The notes: generated by a model not told the origin, from the sequence alone. Positions 21,786-33,459 are shown, counted from the stretch's first letter. The stretch: 64,000 nt of DNA from Cordilura impudica (GCA_963682025.1 OY821519.1:104728480-104792479); one strand, 5' to 3'. Made by a program: numbers and translations.

Positions 21786-22579
21786 ACAAGTAAGAAATTA
21801 TAGTCGATCTAGACCGACTATACGATACCCTATAGCATGGGTTAGAGACCCTATCTCTTCAGTCCAACTAATTCGATATAGAAAATAAGCTTAAACCAAA
21901 TTGGAGTGGTATTGTTATTATTTTTTTTTTTTGGCTTCAGATATGAAAAATTTCAAATCGGATGCTATATTTATATGGGGACTATGTCGAAATATGGACT
22001 GATACTGACCATATGTGGTAAAGTCACTTATATTTAAAAAAAAAATATAAACAAACCAAATTTGAGAAAAATCTGTACAATATTTTTTTTTTGATAGATT
22101 TAAGTGAAGATCGGGAAGCAGCCATATATGGGGCCTATGATTAAGAGTTGTCCTATAGGGGCTGTTTTTGGACTACTGATTAATGGATATAGTAAACACG
22201 TACAAACCCAACTTCAATGAGATCTATATGATAATTTGAATCTTATGGCAATTTATGTCGATTTCATAGGGGTCATTTGTATGGGGACTCGGTCTGAACA
22301 TGGACCGAATTTCACCAGTTTCAACAGCGTTCATTCTATGGCCGGTAAAAGCTTATATACCAAATTTCATCAAAATATATTCATATTTGCGACCTGTAGT
22401 TTATTACAATATTTACATGGACACACAGACGGACGGATGGACGGACGGACATCGCTAAATCGACTCAGAAAGTGATTCTTAGTCGATCGGTATAATAAAA
22501 GATGGGTCTAGGTCAAATAGTTTTACAAACAGCAGCACAAAGTCATTATACCCGAACCACATAGTGGCATAGGGTATAA
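21785..22579 (-). mobile_element. DINE-1-like element, copy D6
   Basis: Minus-strand copy from TATACCCTATGCCACTATGTG (22579) to GTCGGTCTAGATCGAC and TTCTTACTTGTT (21785). At the junction GGTATAACAAGTAAG, the 3' end of D6 touches the 5' end of D5 with no spacer, so the pair is a head-to-tail dimer. Confidence 0.85.
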
Positions 22580-22774
22580 ATGCTGATGTTTTATATTAAT
22601 AATATAAAACATACGTATACTTATTTTTACCATAAAATAATAATCATACGCCATGTATTTGTAATTCAATTCAAAAAATTGCATAACAAAAAGGGGAGTT
22701 TTAAAATTTTTAAAGATTTTATTCCAGAAAGTTAATCCAGTCTGATTTCCTGAAGCTATTTGCTGAAGAATGAA

Positions 22775-22925
22775 AGATAAGGAAGAAAAAATAAAAGGCC
22801 ATAAAAAATATTTGGCCTGAGAACGCCAAACCCTTTGAAAGTTTTGATACACTGTACTAGTACTTTAAAGTTGACCTGAAACTTCTCTACCCCCAGAACG
22901 GCTTGTTCAATGTGTAAGTTATTTT
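22775..22925 (-). repeat. Terminal fragment of transposon F (solo)
   Basis: GGCCTGAGAACGCCAAACCC...GAAAGTTTTGATACACTGTACTAGTACTTTAAAGTTGACCTGAAACTTCTC...CCCCAGAACGG matches the right terminal repeat of the element ending at 36764. Confidence 0.6.
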
Positions 22926-24027
22926 AGTTTTATTTAAATCTTGTAAAATAAATAACAAAAATGCATATGATCTGTACGCGAATTTATATGTTATTTTTGT
23001 CGCACGTAGACCTTCAGTTTTGAAGCCAAAGAACAGAAGATAAAAACAAATTTTATAAATTCAGTTAGATTTATATTTATTATCCGCACTCGAAATTGGT
23101 TATACTGAATGCAATGCATAGATCTGCACTTGGTAATAAAAAACTTCAAAATTCAGTTCTTATCAATCTTCAATCTTTTTCAACATTTATAGAAACCAAG
23201 TACACAGATTCAAATCAGAGAGGATACGTAGAATTCTAAACCAGCAACCAAAGTCGTAAAAGATTTCTGTTTTGAATGTAGTTACTATATTATGGCCAAT
23301 TCGAGGTAGCTTATCCTGAAAATACTTATTCAATACGACTATATTTTGAAAACGTAAAACTAGCAATATATAAAAGCCCATGATTGTAATTAAAAAAATT
23401 TTAAATTCTTTGACTTCTTTTTAAATATTACAACCATCAACTCAGGCTCATTTTCAAAATACTGCTTTTTGCGTTTCGTTTGTTTAAACTATTTAATATT
23501 ATGTCTTTATATACAATTTATGTGTATTTCTACATGAAAAGAAGTCAAGCTGTTTAACTACAATATTTGCGTTTTGTTATTTCATACTTTTATCCGCTTA
23601 ACCCGGTCGGTATTTTTAATTAAATTCCATTTGGTGAAATGTTGATAGTGATGAGCTGTAGACACAACAAGTAAGAGGAAAAAAAACTTAACAAACAACA
23701 TGCAACTGGGATTTTCAAGAGGATCAAGTTTCTTTAAAACTTAAAAGGCTATTATAAACAAAATTAAATTTGTTTAGCAACCTGTCTATATTGCAAAGTC
23801 TTATATGAACTTGAGAGCCAAGGTTGGAGACTTTTAATAAATAAAATAGTTTTGTGTAATGTTTATGATTCACGTCGCTTTTAAGACACTTTGCAACTAA
23901 TTCCGTAATTATTATGAAAATTTATATACTAATGTAGCCAAAAGAAAAATTGGCTTTTATTAGAAAACAAAAAATCTTTATATCGACAGCTCAATTCTAA
24001 ATCATGCTTTGTCCACTTAGTATGATT
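22926..24027. other. Intergenic, no clear gene
   Basis: AT-rich. The segment near 23978 (TATCGACAGCTCAATTCTAAA) recurs inverted at 27954-27975. Short frames (23187-23381) show no motif. Confidence 0.4.
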
Positions 24028-24367
24028 TTAGTTTTTTACGTCTTTCAATGTAGTAATTTTCAGCTTAAATTCTGCAAAATTTTGTGGTTTATCGGCCAAC
24101 CATATCAAAAGTTATAAGGAAAAAAGTTCTTAGCATACAACTGAGTGTTGAAAAAACTTCAATTCGAAAATAGTGTAAGTGTATTTACCATACTGTGGTT
24201 TTGAGCTTTTTGATCTTGATGAATTTCTAACTAGACTTAATATTGTATGGAATTGCGGTTTATTTGTGTAGTGTTTTCTATGTGTACTTAGCATGATCAA
24301 CGCACAATTTTTTACACCCCCAAGAGTAGTTACTTGTGGCTCTTTGTTCCTCATAGGAACCATAGGA
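24028..24367 (-). CDS. Candidate two-exon small gene, unidentified
   Basis: Minus strand. Exon 1 (24367-24189) begins MVPMRNKEPQVTTLGGVKNC and continues basic and polar (HTILSLVRNSSRSKSSKPQY) to a donor G|GTAAATAC. A 117-bp intron ends in TTTTGCAG (24072-24079). Exon 2 (24071-24028) reads EFKLKITTLKDVKN and stops at TAA, exactly in phase (GAA split 1+2). An in-frame ATG further upstream (24417) would add about 17 residues. The product is about 74 residues, basic, with no known domain. It is divergent to the candidate gene starting at 24561, with 190 bp between start codons. The phase agreement supports reality; lack of any recognisable family argues caution. Confidence 0.4.
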
Positions 24368-24560
24368 CATAATATATATATATAAGTGTAGATATCAGTG
24401 GTTTCCTCTAACTTCAAAAAATATTTTCAACTTGTATGTCGACTAAACATGTTTTAGTTTGTATAAAGTTTTGTGTTTTTTTACAAATAAATTGAGTTTT
24501 CGTTCAATAAAAATGCTGAAATTGGCTCAAAATGTGTACAAAGGTATTATTTAATTATAT
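24368..24560. promoter_or_regulatory. Possible shared promoter between divergent candidate genes
   Basis: Short AT-rich gap between start codons at 24367 (minus) and 24561 (plus). No definite core promoter motif can be singled out. Confidence 0.2.
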
Positions 24561-24880
24561 ATGGTGTTAGAAGTTAAAACAAATCTATCATCCTTTGAAG
24601 AAAGAAGAATCGCAAGTAATAACATGGTGCTTGCATATAATAAGGAAAATATGGGTTAGTAAAAAAATGCAGTGTAAATTTTTAATGGTTTGATTGTATA
24701 CATTTAAAATATGTTATTAGATAATTTTCATGAAGGTACAAGAGCATCCAGTTTACAGTCCACTAATTTATCACCTCCATTATCACGTAAACTGAACATT
24801 GCTAATGCTGAAAATTTTCTTAAAAGAGGTCTTATTAAAAATGAGAACTGCAAGAAAAACAAACATACCTATGTATATAT
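24561..24880 (+). CDS. Candidate spliced gene, 5' part, unidentified; runs into foldback copy 2
   Basis: Exon 1 (24561-24654) starts MVLEVKTNLSSFEERRIASN and ends with AYNKENM before a donor G|GTTAGT. A 66-bp intron ends TATTAG (24720). Exon 2 resumes in phase with DNFHEGTRASSLQSTNLSPP and continues PLSRKLNIANAENFLKRGLI. Intron size and phase fit a fly gene. The frame stays open into the start of foldback copy 2 at about 24885, so either the gene is interrupted there or a donor near 24873 (TAT|GTATAT) removes the foldback in an intron. A possible later exon is at 27203. No known domain recognised. Confidence 0.4.
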
Positions 24881-24884
24881 CAGA

Positions 24885-26945
24885 GTGGTCCTTAAAAATC
24901 AAAATGCGATTTTGGGGATCCAGTATGTTACCTTTCAATATAAGACTAATAAATGTGAAGTTTGGGGACAATCGGATAAAGAAACGTCGCTCCGGAAATC
25001 GATTGAAAATTTCAAGTGTGTTTATATGGGGAAAATATGATTTTTTTTTGTGATTTTACGAAAATTTCGTTTTACAGTTTAACTTTTCCGACAAGTTGTT
25101 ATAAGAATCGGAATCAATGTTAAATTATCTTTACAAAAATCTATAAAAATTTCAAATCGAATAAAAATTCGCCAAGAAATAACAAATGCCCCAGACCACT
25201 TTGTGCCACAACTTTGAGAAATTGATTAAAGCCACAATTATTTTTATCTCTATACATACAAGTTATAAGAAATGAAGTATTGCTTTATTGCCACGTTGTT
25301 AACCTACTGCGCATTGAGACCGAAGATGGGAAACTTTTTTGATAAAATTTTTAAAACTCGTTTTTCAAGTTTTAAAAAGTTTTTTTTAACAAAATTTTAA
25401 AAAATGGATCGGCAACTTAAGGTTTTGTTAAATACATGTTACAGATTGCACGTGTGAGTTTGTAAGTAAATATCTGGCCCAAAATTTTTTCTGGCAAAGA
25501 TTTTATTTTTGTGGATTTCGAAATTAATGGGATTTTTGTGAAACATTCTGTAAATGTACTCTTTCTAAATACTTTGTATCAAAAATTTATCACTTTTTTA
25601 CTTTGAAATGTTATGTTTTATCTTAATAGCCTATGGTTTAGTTTTATATTTTGTCTTTTCTTAGCTTTGATTCATTTGTGGGTCTTCTTATTTTATTTCG
25701 AAAAATATAGATAGTTTTTATACATAAAATAATTTTATAACAAAATTTGTTAAAAGTATTCGCGAGCAATAAGCAGATAATTGCACCACAGATATATCAC
25801 AGTGGATTATTTTCATTCCAGAAGCACTGAAGGGTTAAATAAATAAAAAAATACCGAATTATTTTTTTTTTAATTCTAAATAGTGCTTGCATCGGGTTTA
25901 ATAGAAAAACTCGTTTTCGGTAATTTGTATTTAAAAATATCTTAAAATCCATAGCTGGCCTTGGCAAATAATCGGTTACGTTCTCGAATTTATCCCAAAG
26001 TTTAGGAATGGAAGTTCTACATATTTGGTTATTATATTTTAAGCATCGCATCTAAAAATTCAACAGCACTTACTAAATATTTAATTTTGTTAATAAATTG
26101 TCTTTTATTAGCTTGGGGACATATGTGGCCCCAATTCCAAAAGGGTTAAATTTTTTTTCCGAGACCCTAGGCTATTAAGATAAAACATAACATTTAAAAG
26201 TTAAAAAGTGATGAATTTTTGATACAAAGTATTTAGAAAGAATACTATTACAGAATATTTTATAAAAATCCCATTTTTTTCGAAATCCGCAAAAATAAAA
26301 GCCTTGGCAAAAAAAAACTCTGGCACAAGGATTTACTTAAAAATTCACCCACTCAATCTATATTATGTATTTTGCAAAATCTTAGGGTGCCAGGGCCATT
26401 TTTGAATTTTGTTTAAGAATATTTTTTAAAACTTGAAATAGGAGTTTTCCAAATTTTATCAAAAATATTTCCCATCTTCGGTCTCTATACAATACTTCAT
26501 TTTCGATTACTTATAAGTATAGAGATAAAGAAAAATATGGCTTTAATCAGTTTCTCAAAGTTTGAACAAAATTCTATCAAATTTCATGATCTAGTTTTAT
26601 TTGGCACAAAAATGGTCTGAGTCATTTGCTATTTCTTGGCGAATTTTTATTCGATTTTGAATTTTTATAGTTGCTTGTAAAGACAATTTAATTCTGAAGC
26701 CGATTCTTATAACAAATTTCGAAAAACTCAAACTGTAGAACGAAATTTTCGTAAAATCTCAAAAAAGTCATATCCCTATATAAACACACGAAATTTTCAA
26801 TCGATTTCCGGCGCGAATTTTCTTTATCCGATTTTCCCCAAACTTCACATTTCCCAGAACTTCACATTTATTAGTTTTATATTAAAGATAAGAAATTGAC
26901 CCCGCCTATGCCCAAAATCGCAATTTGAAAAATGTCCATATAACG
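24885..26945. mobile_element. Foldback element, copy 2 (~2 kb)
   Basis: Left arm about 24885-25660 and right arm about 26160-26945 are reverse complements (AAATTTCAAGTGTGTTTATA at 25008 mirrored near 26780; AATAAATGTGAAGTT near 24945 mirrored near 26850). The centre, with TTCGCGAGCAATAAGCAGAT (25759) and GGGTTAAATAAATAAA, is the same as in copy 1 at 3190-3566, so both derive from one element rather than from a local inverted duplication. The outermost part of each arm differs between the two copies. No coding capacity. Confidence 0.75.
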
Positions 26946-27202
26946 TAGAACCACTCGAAATGCTACGTAATTGAACGTAATGGCAAACGAGGACGTTTTA
27001 AATTTAAAGCAATTTGTTTCAGTTGCAAATTGGACTAAAAATAAAAAAAAAAAAATGAAATGAATTGAAAATCAGAGAATTTAAAGTATCTAAAGAAAAA
27101 AATTACAAACGATTTTATAAATATGAATTCGTCAAAGACTTTAAATGATACATATTTATGATGAAACCAGACGGCGCCGAAAGTAAAATTTTAATCCTCA
27201 AG
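26946..27202. other. Spacer after foldback copy 2
   Basis: AT-rich, A-run at 27045-27055. No clear feature. Confidence 0.4.
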
Positions 27203-27387
27203 ATATACCGACAGCATATAGGCCAATATTTCATATTACTAAAGAAAAAAGAAAAGATCTCATACATCTACGTGAAAAAAATTTGGTTCCAAAACATTAC
27301 CTACATTTTTATAGAGGCCTAAAGAGGACAAAAATCATTTACCTACTTTTGAATAGTTATGTATGTGTAAATTTTATTGACACATAA
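27203..27387 (+). CDS. Possible terminal exon, unidentified
   Basis: After an AG at 27201-27202, an open frame reads IPTAYRPIFHITKEKRKDLI and HLREKNLVPKHYLHFYRGL, then hydrophobic residues to a TAA at 27385. The charged composition is coding-like. It lies downstream of the candidate gene at 24561 on the same strand, on the other side of foldback copy 2, so could be its last exon. An overlapping second frame is also open, which lowers confidence. Confidence 0.2.
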
Positions 27388-28489
27388 AATTAAACTATTG
27401 TATAACTTTTTGCTTTATAGAATAATAATTAATAATTAAAGACATACTTATGTATTTAGTTCTAAGTTTTACTTTTATTATTAAAAGTTTATTTATTAAT
27501 GTTATTTAAATGGTTAAATTGAATTGTATTGATATTGTTTTATTTTTAAATCAACAAAAAAATTTTCATGTTACGAGTACCAAAAATTGTTTTGTATTTA
27601 AAAATAATTTAAAATGTATATTCGCCTATGTATGCAAATTGAATTTAATACTACAGATATTTTTCAAACCAAACAATGCTATGTATACCTGGACGACCAA
27701 CGAAAACATTGAAGAAACATAAAAGAGATGCCGAGTCGTCTTACATATTTTAGTGCGCGCTAAAGGATGCTGTGTCATTTTTAAGTGTTATAGACTTAAA
27801 ACTTTTAAAATTAGAAAGCGCGAAGAGGATTGGATTTAATTTCTAATAAAAACAGTGAAAGACTCAAAATTCTACCACAAATAATTTTCGAGATATCGCC
27901 CATAAACTTTAAGAGTTGCTCCTGCAAAACTCACTTTTTCGACTTGGCATGTTTTAGAATTGAGCTGTCGATATACCCTTACAATTTAATTTCACTGCCC
28001 GCAAAGTAATTCACCGCGGATAGGATACGTTTATGCCAACGTTTTTTGCCAAAAGCGCTGTTAAAGCTAATTTCCGATAAAGCATTCAAATTTTGTAGCA
28101 TAACCAGAAGTAACACGGTGATAAATCAGGTTAATGCAGTAGTTGTGGAACGATATGAGTAAAGTCATGTGCAAAGTGGTTTAGAATGATACATGGGGTA
28201 TAAGACGTGATTTATTTGGTGCACAAACCAAGTGTTATCTTCCCATCATTCTAGCCTCTCTTTGAGAAGAGCTTCATGTATTCGCATAACACTCAACTTA
28301 TATTCTTTGTTAACACTTTGGATCAGAAAAAGGAATAAACAATACATCACACCGCGATAAGCGAAGAACAATGAGTATAGAACCTTGATTTGGGAACGAC
28401 TTTGGCATGATTTTTATGACCTTGCGTCTTTTTTTTTTTGCAATATGTTCGCTTTATTCGTAGGTTGTTTCGTGGTCCAGCCCATGAAA
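27388..28489. other. Intergenic, no gene seen
   Basis: AT-rich. 27954-27975 is an inverted copy of 23978-24000. A poly-T tract lies at 28430-28439. A frame at 27510-27722 has no recognisable motif. Confidence 0.4.
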
Positions 28490-31145
28490 CTGGAGGGCAA
28501 ATTCTAGGAATTTTTTTTTTTTCCTTGGGTCAATTTGACCCAATTTTGATTTTCAAATGCAAAATTTTTCCCTTTAATCATAAGATATGAACGTGAAACT
28601 TTGATTTATCCATTATAGGGATGAAAATTATACTTTTAAAAGAAAATAATAAAGTTTAAATTTATTCTCCCCCCTCCACATTTCAAAACACGATTTACAC
28701 ACATTTAACATCCTTTGGGTCAATATGACCCAACAAGCGATATTGCAAGTTTAATTCCACTTTACCATTTTTTTTTTCCTATATTATATAAAAGAATTGA
28801 GTTCATCTTCAATCAGAATCATCGATCAATCACTTTTTCAGTGAAATTATCAATCAAAGCGCGTTCATTGAATATTTTTTCATTTAAAATTTGTGGGTAG
28901 GATTTGGAGAATCCCGCAAAGGTATCTGTTGAAATTTGTTTTATGATGGTAACGCATTGAAACTTGAACTTTGTACACAAAAGAGTTCATTCAAATTGCA
29001 ATCGGTGATTCCCCGTTTCGTATATAAACAAATATTTCGCTATGATGATGCTACATCTTTTGTCTCATTACAATATTTTCTTTCAATGCATTCAGTTTAA
29101 TTTTTGGTGACCAGCGTGTACACATATTTTTTTTTTTTTTTTTTTTTTTTGTAATTCATCATAGTTGAGTATTTTTACATAATGGCACAAAGAAGAAAAG
29201 TAAGAATTGTAAAACAAAATTTGAAATAAAGAGAACAAGCGTTCCATAATGAAATTGCTTCACATTTTAGTGATCTTCAGTTGCAACAAATAATGAATGA
29301 CGAAGATGATGACATTTTGGATGATAGTGATGAAGCCGAAATTTGTTCACCCGACAGCGATGCAGAAGACGAATCATATTCATCATCAAATAATAGCGTT
29401 TAAAGCGTGGAGGTGGAAGATGCAGTAAAAATAGATCACTTCAGTTACTTATTATCCACGGACAAAAGTATAGTTTGGAAAGAACAGCCACCACTCGAAC
29501 AGCCAGGTTACCAAAAAATTAAATTTTAGTGAATAAGCCTGGACCTACCAAAAGAGCAACATCTATGGTTACAGATATAAAGTCTTCGTTCGATTTGTTT
29601 ATAACACCGAATATAAAAAATATTATGATTCAAATAACAAATAAAAAAGGTGTAGAATTATATGGAAATAATTGGCAAAACATTGACATGATAGAGCTTG
29701 ATACATATCTTAGATTACAAATAATGCAGTAAAATATAAATCTCATGGAGAAAACAACAATTGGTCTCAAGAGATTTGCGAGCATATTAAAGTGCCTACG
29801 GTTTGACAGCTCTGCAAAGAAGACTTCGTGACAAACTAGCACCGATGAGAAACGTTTGGGACAAGTGCAGTAAACAGCTCAAAGTTTTTTACAATCCACA
29901 TGAAAATGTTATTGTGGATGAACAGTTGGTTTCATTTCGAGGTCGGTGCAGTTTTAGGCCCGCCAGATATGGCATACAAATTTGGGCACTTTCCGATTCC
30001 ACAGCTAAATATACCTGGAATATGAAAGTGTACACAGGCAAAGAAAAAAAAAAACACAGCCAGAAAAAAATCAATGTGAGACTTTTGTACTTCGTGTAAC
30101 ACTTGTTATATTTCCATATTTTTAATTTATGTGAAGAGTGGTGCTAACATTATCAGACCCTCTCCCAAAGGGATGCACAATTACATGTGATAATTTTTTT
30201 ACTACAAATAATCTTGCCATTCAACTACTTTGTGAGAGTATTGCATTAGTTGGTACTGTCCGTAAAAATAAAACTTTTTTTCCATCAAAAATTCTGGATA
30301 TGAAAAAAAGCCCAAATGATATAACTATTGTATCCTATGTTCCAAAAAAAAAAATAAATACGATCTCCTCTTAAGTTCTCTTCATCATTCAGCCAATGTA
30401 AGAGATGATGAAAAAAAAAACGTGAAATAACACATCATTGCAACCAAACGAAAGCTAGAGTTGATGCGCTTGACTAAATAACTAGTTGCTAATTACACAT
30501 GTAAGCGCATGACTAGGCGATGGCCTATTGGACTAATATCATATGAACTAATATGAATCGTCTCTGGATTTTCAATAAAAACTTCAGTTGCACAATTTAT
30601 CTAGCAGAACTTGCAGATCAGCTAATAAATTATCATATTTTGCGAAGAAAGGTTTTGCCACATGGACCATCAACAAGAAATTTTTTAAAAACGTTCAAGA
30701 ATAAAATTATCTCACAGGTGTCTCCCAATGTTCTAAACTAAATAGTACAAATAAATCATTGTCCAGTAATTTACCAAATAAACGACAGGGGTGTTTATTT
30801 TGTCTACATGGAAGGAATTCAAATAAGTATTCCACTAAATGTGATTCTTGTAAAAAATTTATTTGCAGGTATTAAAAATATAATTAAAATTGTATTATTT
30901 TTCAAAAAAAAAAGGTTGAATTTCAAATAATTGTATTTTATATATGTATATATTTTTTTAATAATTGCTCAGGAAGGGCTTATTTATTTTAGTTTTCATT
31001 ATATTTTATTATACTAAATAAAAAAATAACAAAACAAATAAATTTCCTGTATTATATAGAAATTTTGTTTACATTTTAATGTTGGGTCATGTTGACCCAA
31101 AGGATCATAGGAAGGGCAAATATCCAAGGGATGCAGAAGAGTTAA
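28490..31145 (+). mobile_element. piggyBac-type element 2, decayed
   Basis: Encloses a broken piggyBac transposase. Three 15-bp near-palindromes GGGTCAANNTGACCC mark its ends (28527, 28717 and, with one change, 31084), as expected for piggyBac/looper-type terminal repeats. The right end is followed by TTAA at 31142-31145, the piggyBac target. The left boundary is uncertain: TTAA at 28704 lies ten bases before the second palindrome, but the first palindrome is also inside recognisable terminal sequence. Confidence 0.6.
29180..30870 (+). pseudogene. piggyBac-like transposase remnant 2
   Basis: Starts near 29182 with MAQRRKVRIVKQ and an acidic N-terminal stretch (DEDDDILDDSDEAEICSPDS). The core follows: LAPMRNVWDKCSKQLKVFYN and NVIVDEQLVSFRGRCSFRPA (first catalytic Asp in VDEQ), then IQIWALSDSTAKYTWNMKVY; GCTITCDNFFTTNNLAIQL (second Asp in CDNFF) with ALVGTVRKNK; TRRWPIGLISYE (C-terminal block). 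The tail is cysteine-rich (CLFCLHGRNS...CDSCKKFICRY, 30788-30868), the piggyBac zinc-binding domain. Stops at several points and frame changes around 29520, 29730, 30100, 30375 and 30480 inactivate it. Length agrees with a near full-length family member. Confidence 0.8.
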
Positions 31146-31264
31146 ATCTAAATAATTTATAAATATTTTAATAAGATTCATGAAATTGTGAATTTCTAAA
31201 TAAAATTCATTAATTTTGTTATAAATATTTGTTGAACAACTAGGTTTGTTAATACATAATTTCA

Positions 31265-31345
31265 AAAGAGCCTAAGGTATGCGAGTCTATTTTAGTCAAT
31301 TCACAACTCAACACAAATTTAATAAATACGTAAACAGCATTGTAT
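31265..31345 (-). mobile_element. H2 Helitron-like fragment
   Basis: AGTCAATTCACAACTCAACACAAATTTAATAAATAC matches 47165-47220 of another minus-oriented H2 copy, including the GAGCCTAAGGTATGC start seen at 7803 on the other strand. Confidence 0.4.
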
Positions 31346-31537
31346 ATTTTTCATTTGAAACTTTAATAAGTGTTTTACGGATGAGTTTTAAATGAGCAAG
31401 TTTTAAATGAAAATATATCAAATCTGAGGCCCTATGCTCCATATATACTTATATATATGGTGATCATCGCCAAAGAAATACCTTTCGAATGGTATATTTT
31501 TTTATTAAAATCCGTTTGTAATTGAAGGTGTATAATA

Positions 31538-32128
31538 TTCCGTCCGTCCGTCTGTCTGACCGTCTGTGTATCCATGTAATCCTTGTGCTCAAACTACAGG
31601 TCGCAAATATAGATATGTATATTTTAATAAAATTTGCTATATAAACTTTTGTCGATAACAAGACATACGCTGCTGAAATTGGTGAAAATCGGTTCATCTT
31701 CAGAGCTAGTCCCCATACAAATGACCCCTGTGGGATCGACTTAAATTGTTATAAGCTACGAATTATTATATATATCTCGGCCAAATTGGGCTCGTGTGTG
31801 TTTATTATATCCGTTTAACAGTGGTCCAAAAAAACCCTATAAGAAAATTCCAAGTTATAGCGCCCATATGAAGCTGCTTTCCGATCTCCATTTAAACCTC
31901 TAAAAACAAAAATGTTGTACAGATTTTTGTTTTTAAAAAAATAAATGATCTTACCAAATGTGGCCGATATGAACTTTTTCAGATCTGGATGCAAAAAAAT
32001 TTTAAAAAATTCCAGACAAATGTGGTTTATGCTTATTTTCTACACTAAATTAAATCAAGCGAAGACCAGATCTCAAACTCATGGCAGAGAGTATCGCATA
32101 GTTGGTATACACCGGCTATAATTTGTCC
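31538..32128 (+). mobile_element. DINE-1-like element, degenerate copy D9 (5' end lost)
   Basis: Begins in the GTCC core (CCGTCCGTCCGTCTGTC), continues with the conserved middle (AAACTACAGGTCGCAAATAT, CATACAAATGACCCCTGTG) and ends GAGTATCGCATAGTTGGTAT followed by a decayed hairpin. Many substitutions; the oldest-looking copy. Confidence 0.65.
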
Positions 32129-32358
32129 ATCACTCTGGACATATTAAAAATATCTGAGTTTTTGCAACTTATCTGGATTATCCTGTTTGGAGCATAGTAT
32201 TTTTTTTTTTTTGAAATGGTGATAACTGATCCCTTTGGAAGGTCAGAAGTGTGAGCAATATTTTCTCTTTTCAATCGGAAAAATTTTCAGCACGAACTTT
32301 TTTCCTTTCTTGACGTGTTGATCATCAGCAAAACAACAACTTATGTCAATTGAAATTT

Positions 32359-32646
32359 TTATATGACAAAAACTGATCTAGGGTCTACTTCAACATCCTT
32401 GATAAAAGAATTCAGCCGAAATTTTATTCCGAACACAAAATTTATTGGAACTTCTTTGTCAACAAAATTAGACATTGGCAAAATCGTCAAATTTATGTTA
32501 TGATCATTTACAGAAACGAGCATCACTATTGAACAAATTAATATGTTGCCGTGAAATTTGGCACAAATGAGTGCAATCGTAGTACAACTCGATCTGCTGA
32601 AGAAAACACAAAAAATTTGGGAAAATTTTTCTTTATTTCGCAACAT
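32359..32646 (-). other. Open frame of unknown meaning
   Basis: A 95-codon minus-strand frame (SSCTTIALICAKFHGNILIC ... IKDVEVDPRS) directly following the mariner remnant. It reads more protein-like than most shadows here but matches nothing I know; it may be 3' sequence of the mariner insertion or a fragment of the DNA it entered. Confidence 0.2.
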
Positions 32647-32963
32647 AATTTCCTTTTGGCTCGTTACATTCTTCCCACGATATTCACTAGTTCCGTTACC
32701 ACTTTTACATTAATAAATGTCTAGCTGCTCCAACTAAGCATCAATCGTAAAATCGACCTTTTCATTGTTGGCAATCCTTTACCACGGAACCTTTTTTATG
32801 TTTAGAAATAGAAATTAGTCAAAGCGATTTTGGAATTTTTACTGGTTTTGGCCGTCGTGATTATGGAAGCGTGAAGTGGTACATTTTCCTGGTAAAATAG
32901 CTCACTATACTTCGCCAGATACGGCCTTTCTTCCTCAATTTCATCAGCACAATCATCAACGTT
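32600..32963 (-). pseudogene. mariner-type transposase remnant
   Basis: Minus strand. ERPYLAKYSELFYQENVPLH and ASIITTAKTSKN line up with the mariner block around the second catalytic Asp (FHQDNAPxH in active members), here with Glu in place of Asp (YQEN). Further down FRGKGLPTMKRS corresponds to the region after the third Asp, followed by decayed sequence to about 32600. Stops interrupt the frame. The 5' side is cut by the DINE fragment at 32967. Confidence 0.55.
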
Positions 32964-32966
32964 TAT

Positions 32967-33048
32967 TATACCCTATACACTATGTGGTTTGGGTATAATG
33001 ACTTTGTGATTCTGTTTGTAACTACCAAAAATATTTGATCTAGACCAT
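32967..33048 (+). mobile_element. DINE-1-like 5' fragment D10
   Basis: TATACCCTATACACTATGTG...ATTTGATCTAGACC: only the first about 80 bp of a DINE copy. Confidence 0.75.
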
Positions 33049-33459
33049 GAATTTTTTTTGCAATGTCAAAAAATATGTCCAAAAGTTCTGAAGAAAATTG
33101 TGAGTATTCTATGAATGATACCGAAAATATTTGATTTAATGAATTTTCTTCCAAATGTGCGTAATTTTCCAGCAAAAATATTGCTTCTCTACGAAAAGTA
33201 TTGGAACATTATGGCGGTTTTTGGCAAAAATTAAAAATGTGAAATTTCCCCCCGCAGTTTAACGCAGACAGTTTTTTAGAATTTATGGCAATGAAGATTC
33301 TTAGCTGAAAATTTTTGAAAAAAACCTTTTGTTGCGCTGCGCAGGGTCACACTCTTTTTCGTAAAAACAAATTCCGGAAAAATATGAGCCGAAATCAAAA
33401 ATTCTAAATTCAAGACCAACATTGACAGAGTTTTAGTGCAGCTAATTAGATTATTATTA
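33049..33459. other. Intergenic; short coding-like stretch on the minus strand
   Basis: A minus-strand stretch from about 33210 to 33049 reads LLENYAHLEENSLNQIFSVS and FSSELLDIFFDIAKK before meeting the DINE fragment. It is unidentified and may belong to whatever D10 was inserted into. Confidence 0.25.

Noticed and set aside
24544..24570. 27-bp intron joining an upstream MLKLAQNVYK exon to the gene at 24561
   Set aside because: Phase would fit but 27 bp is below the usual minimum intron size in flies; the ATG at 24561 is simpler.
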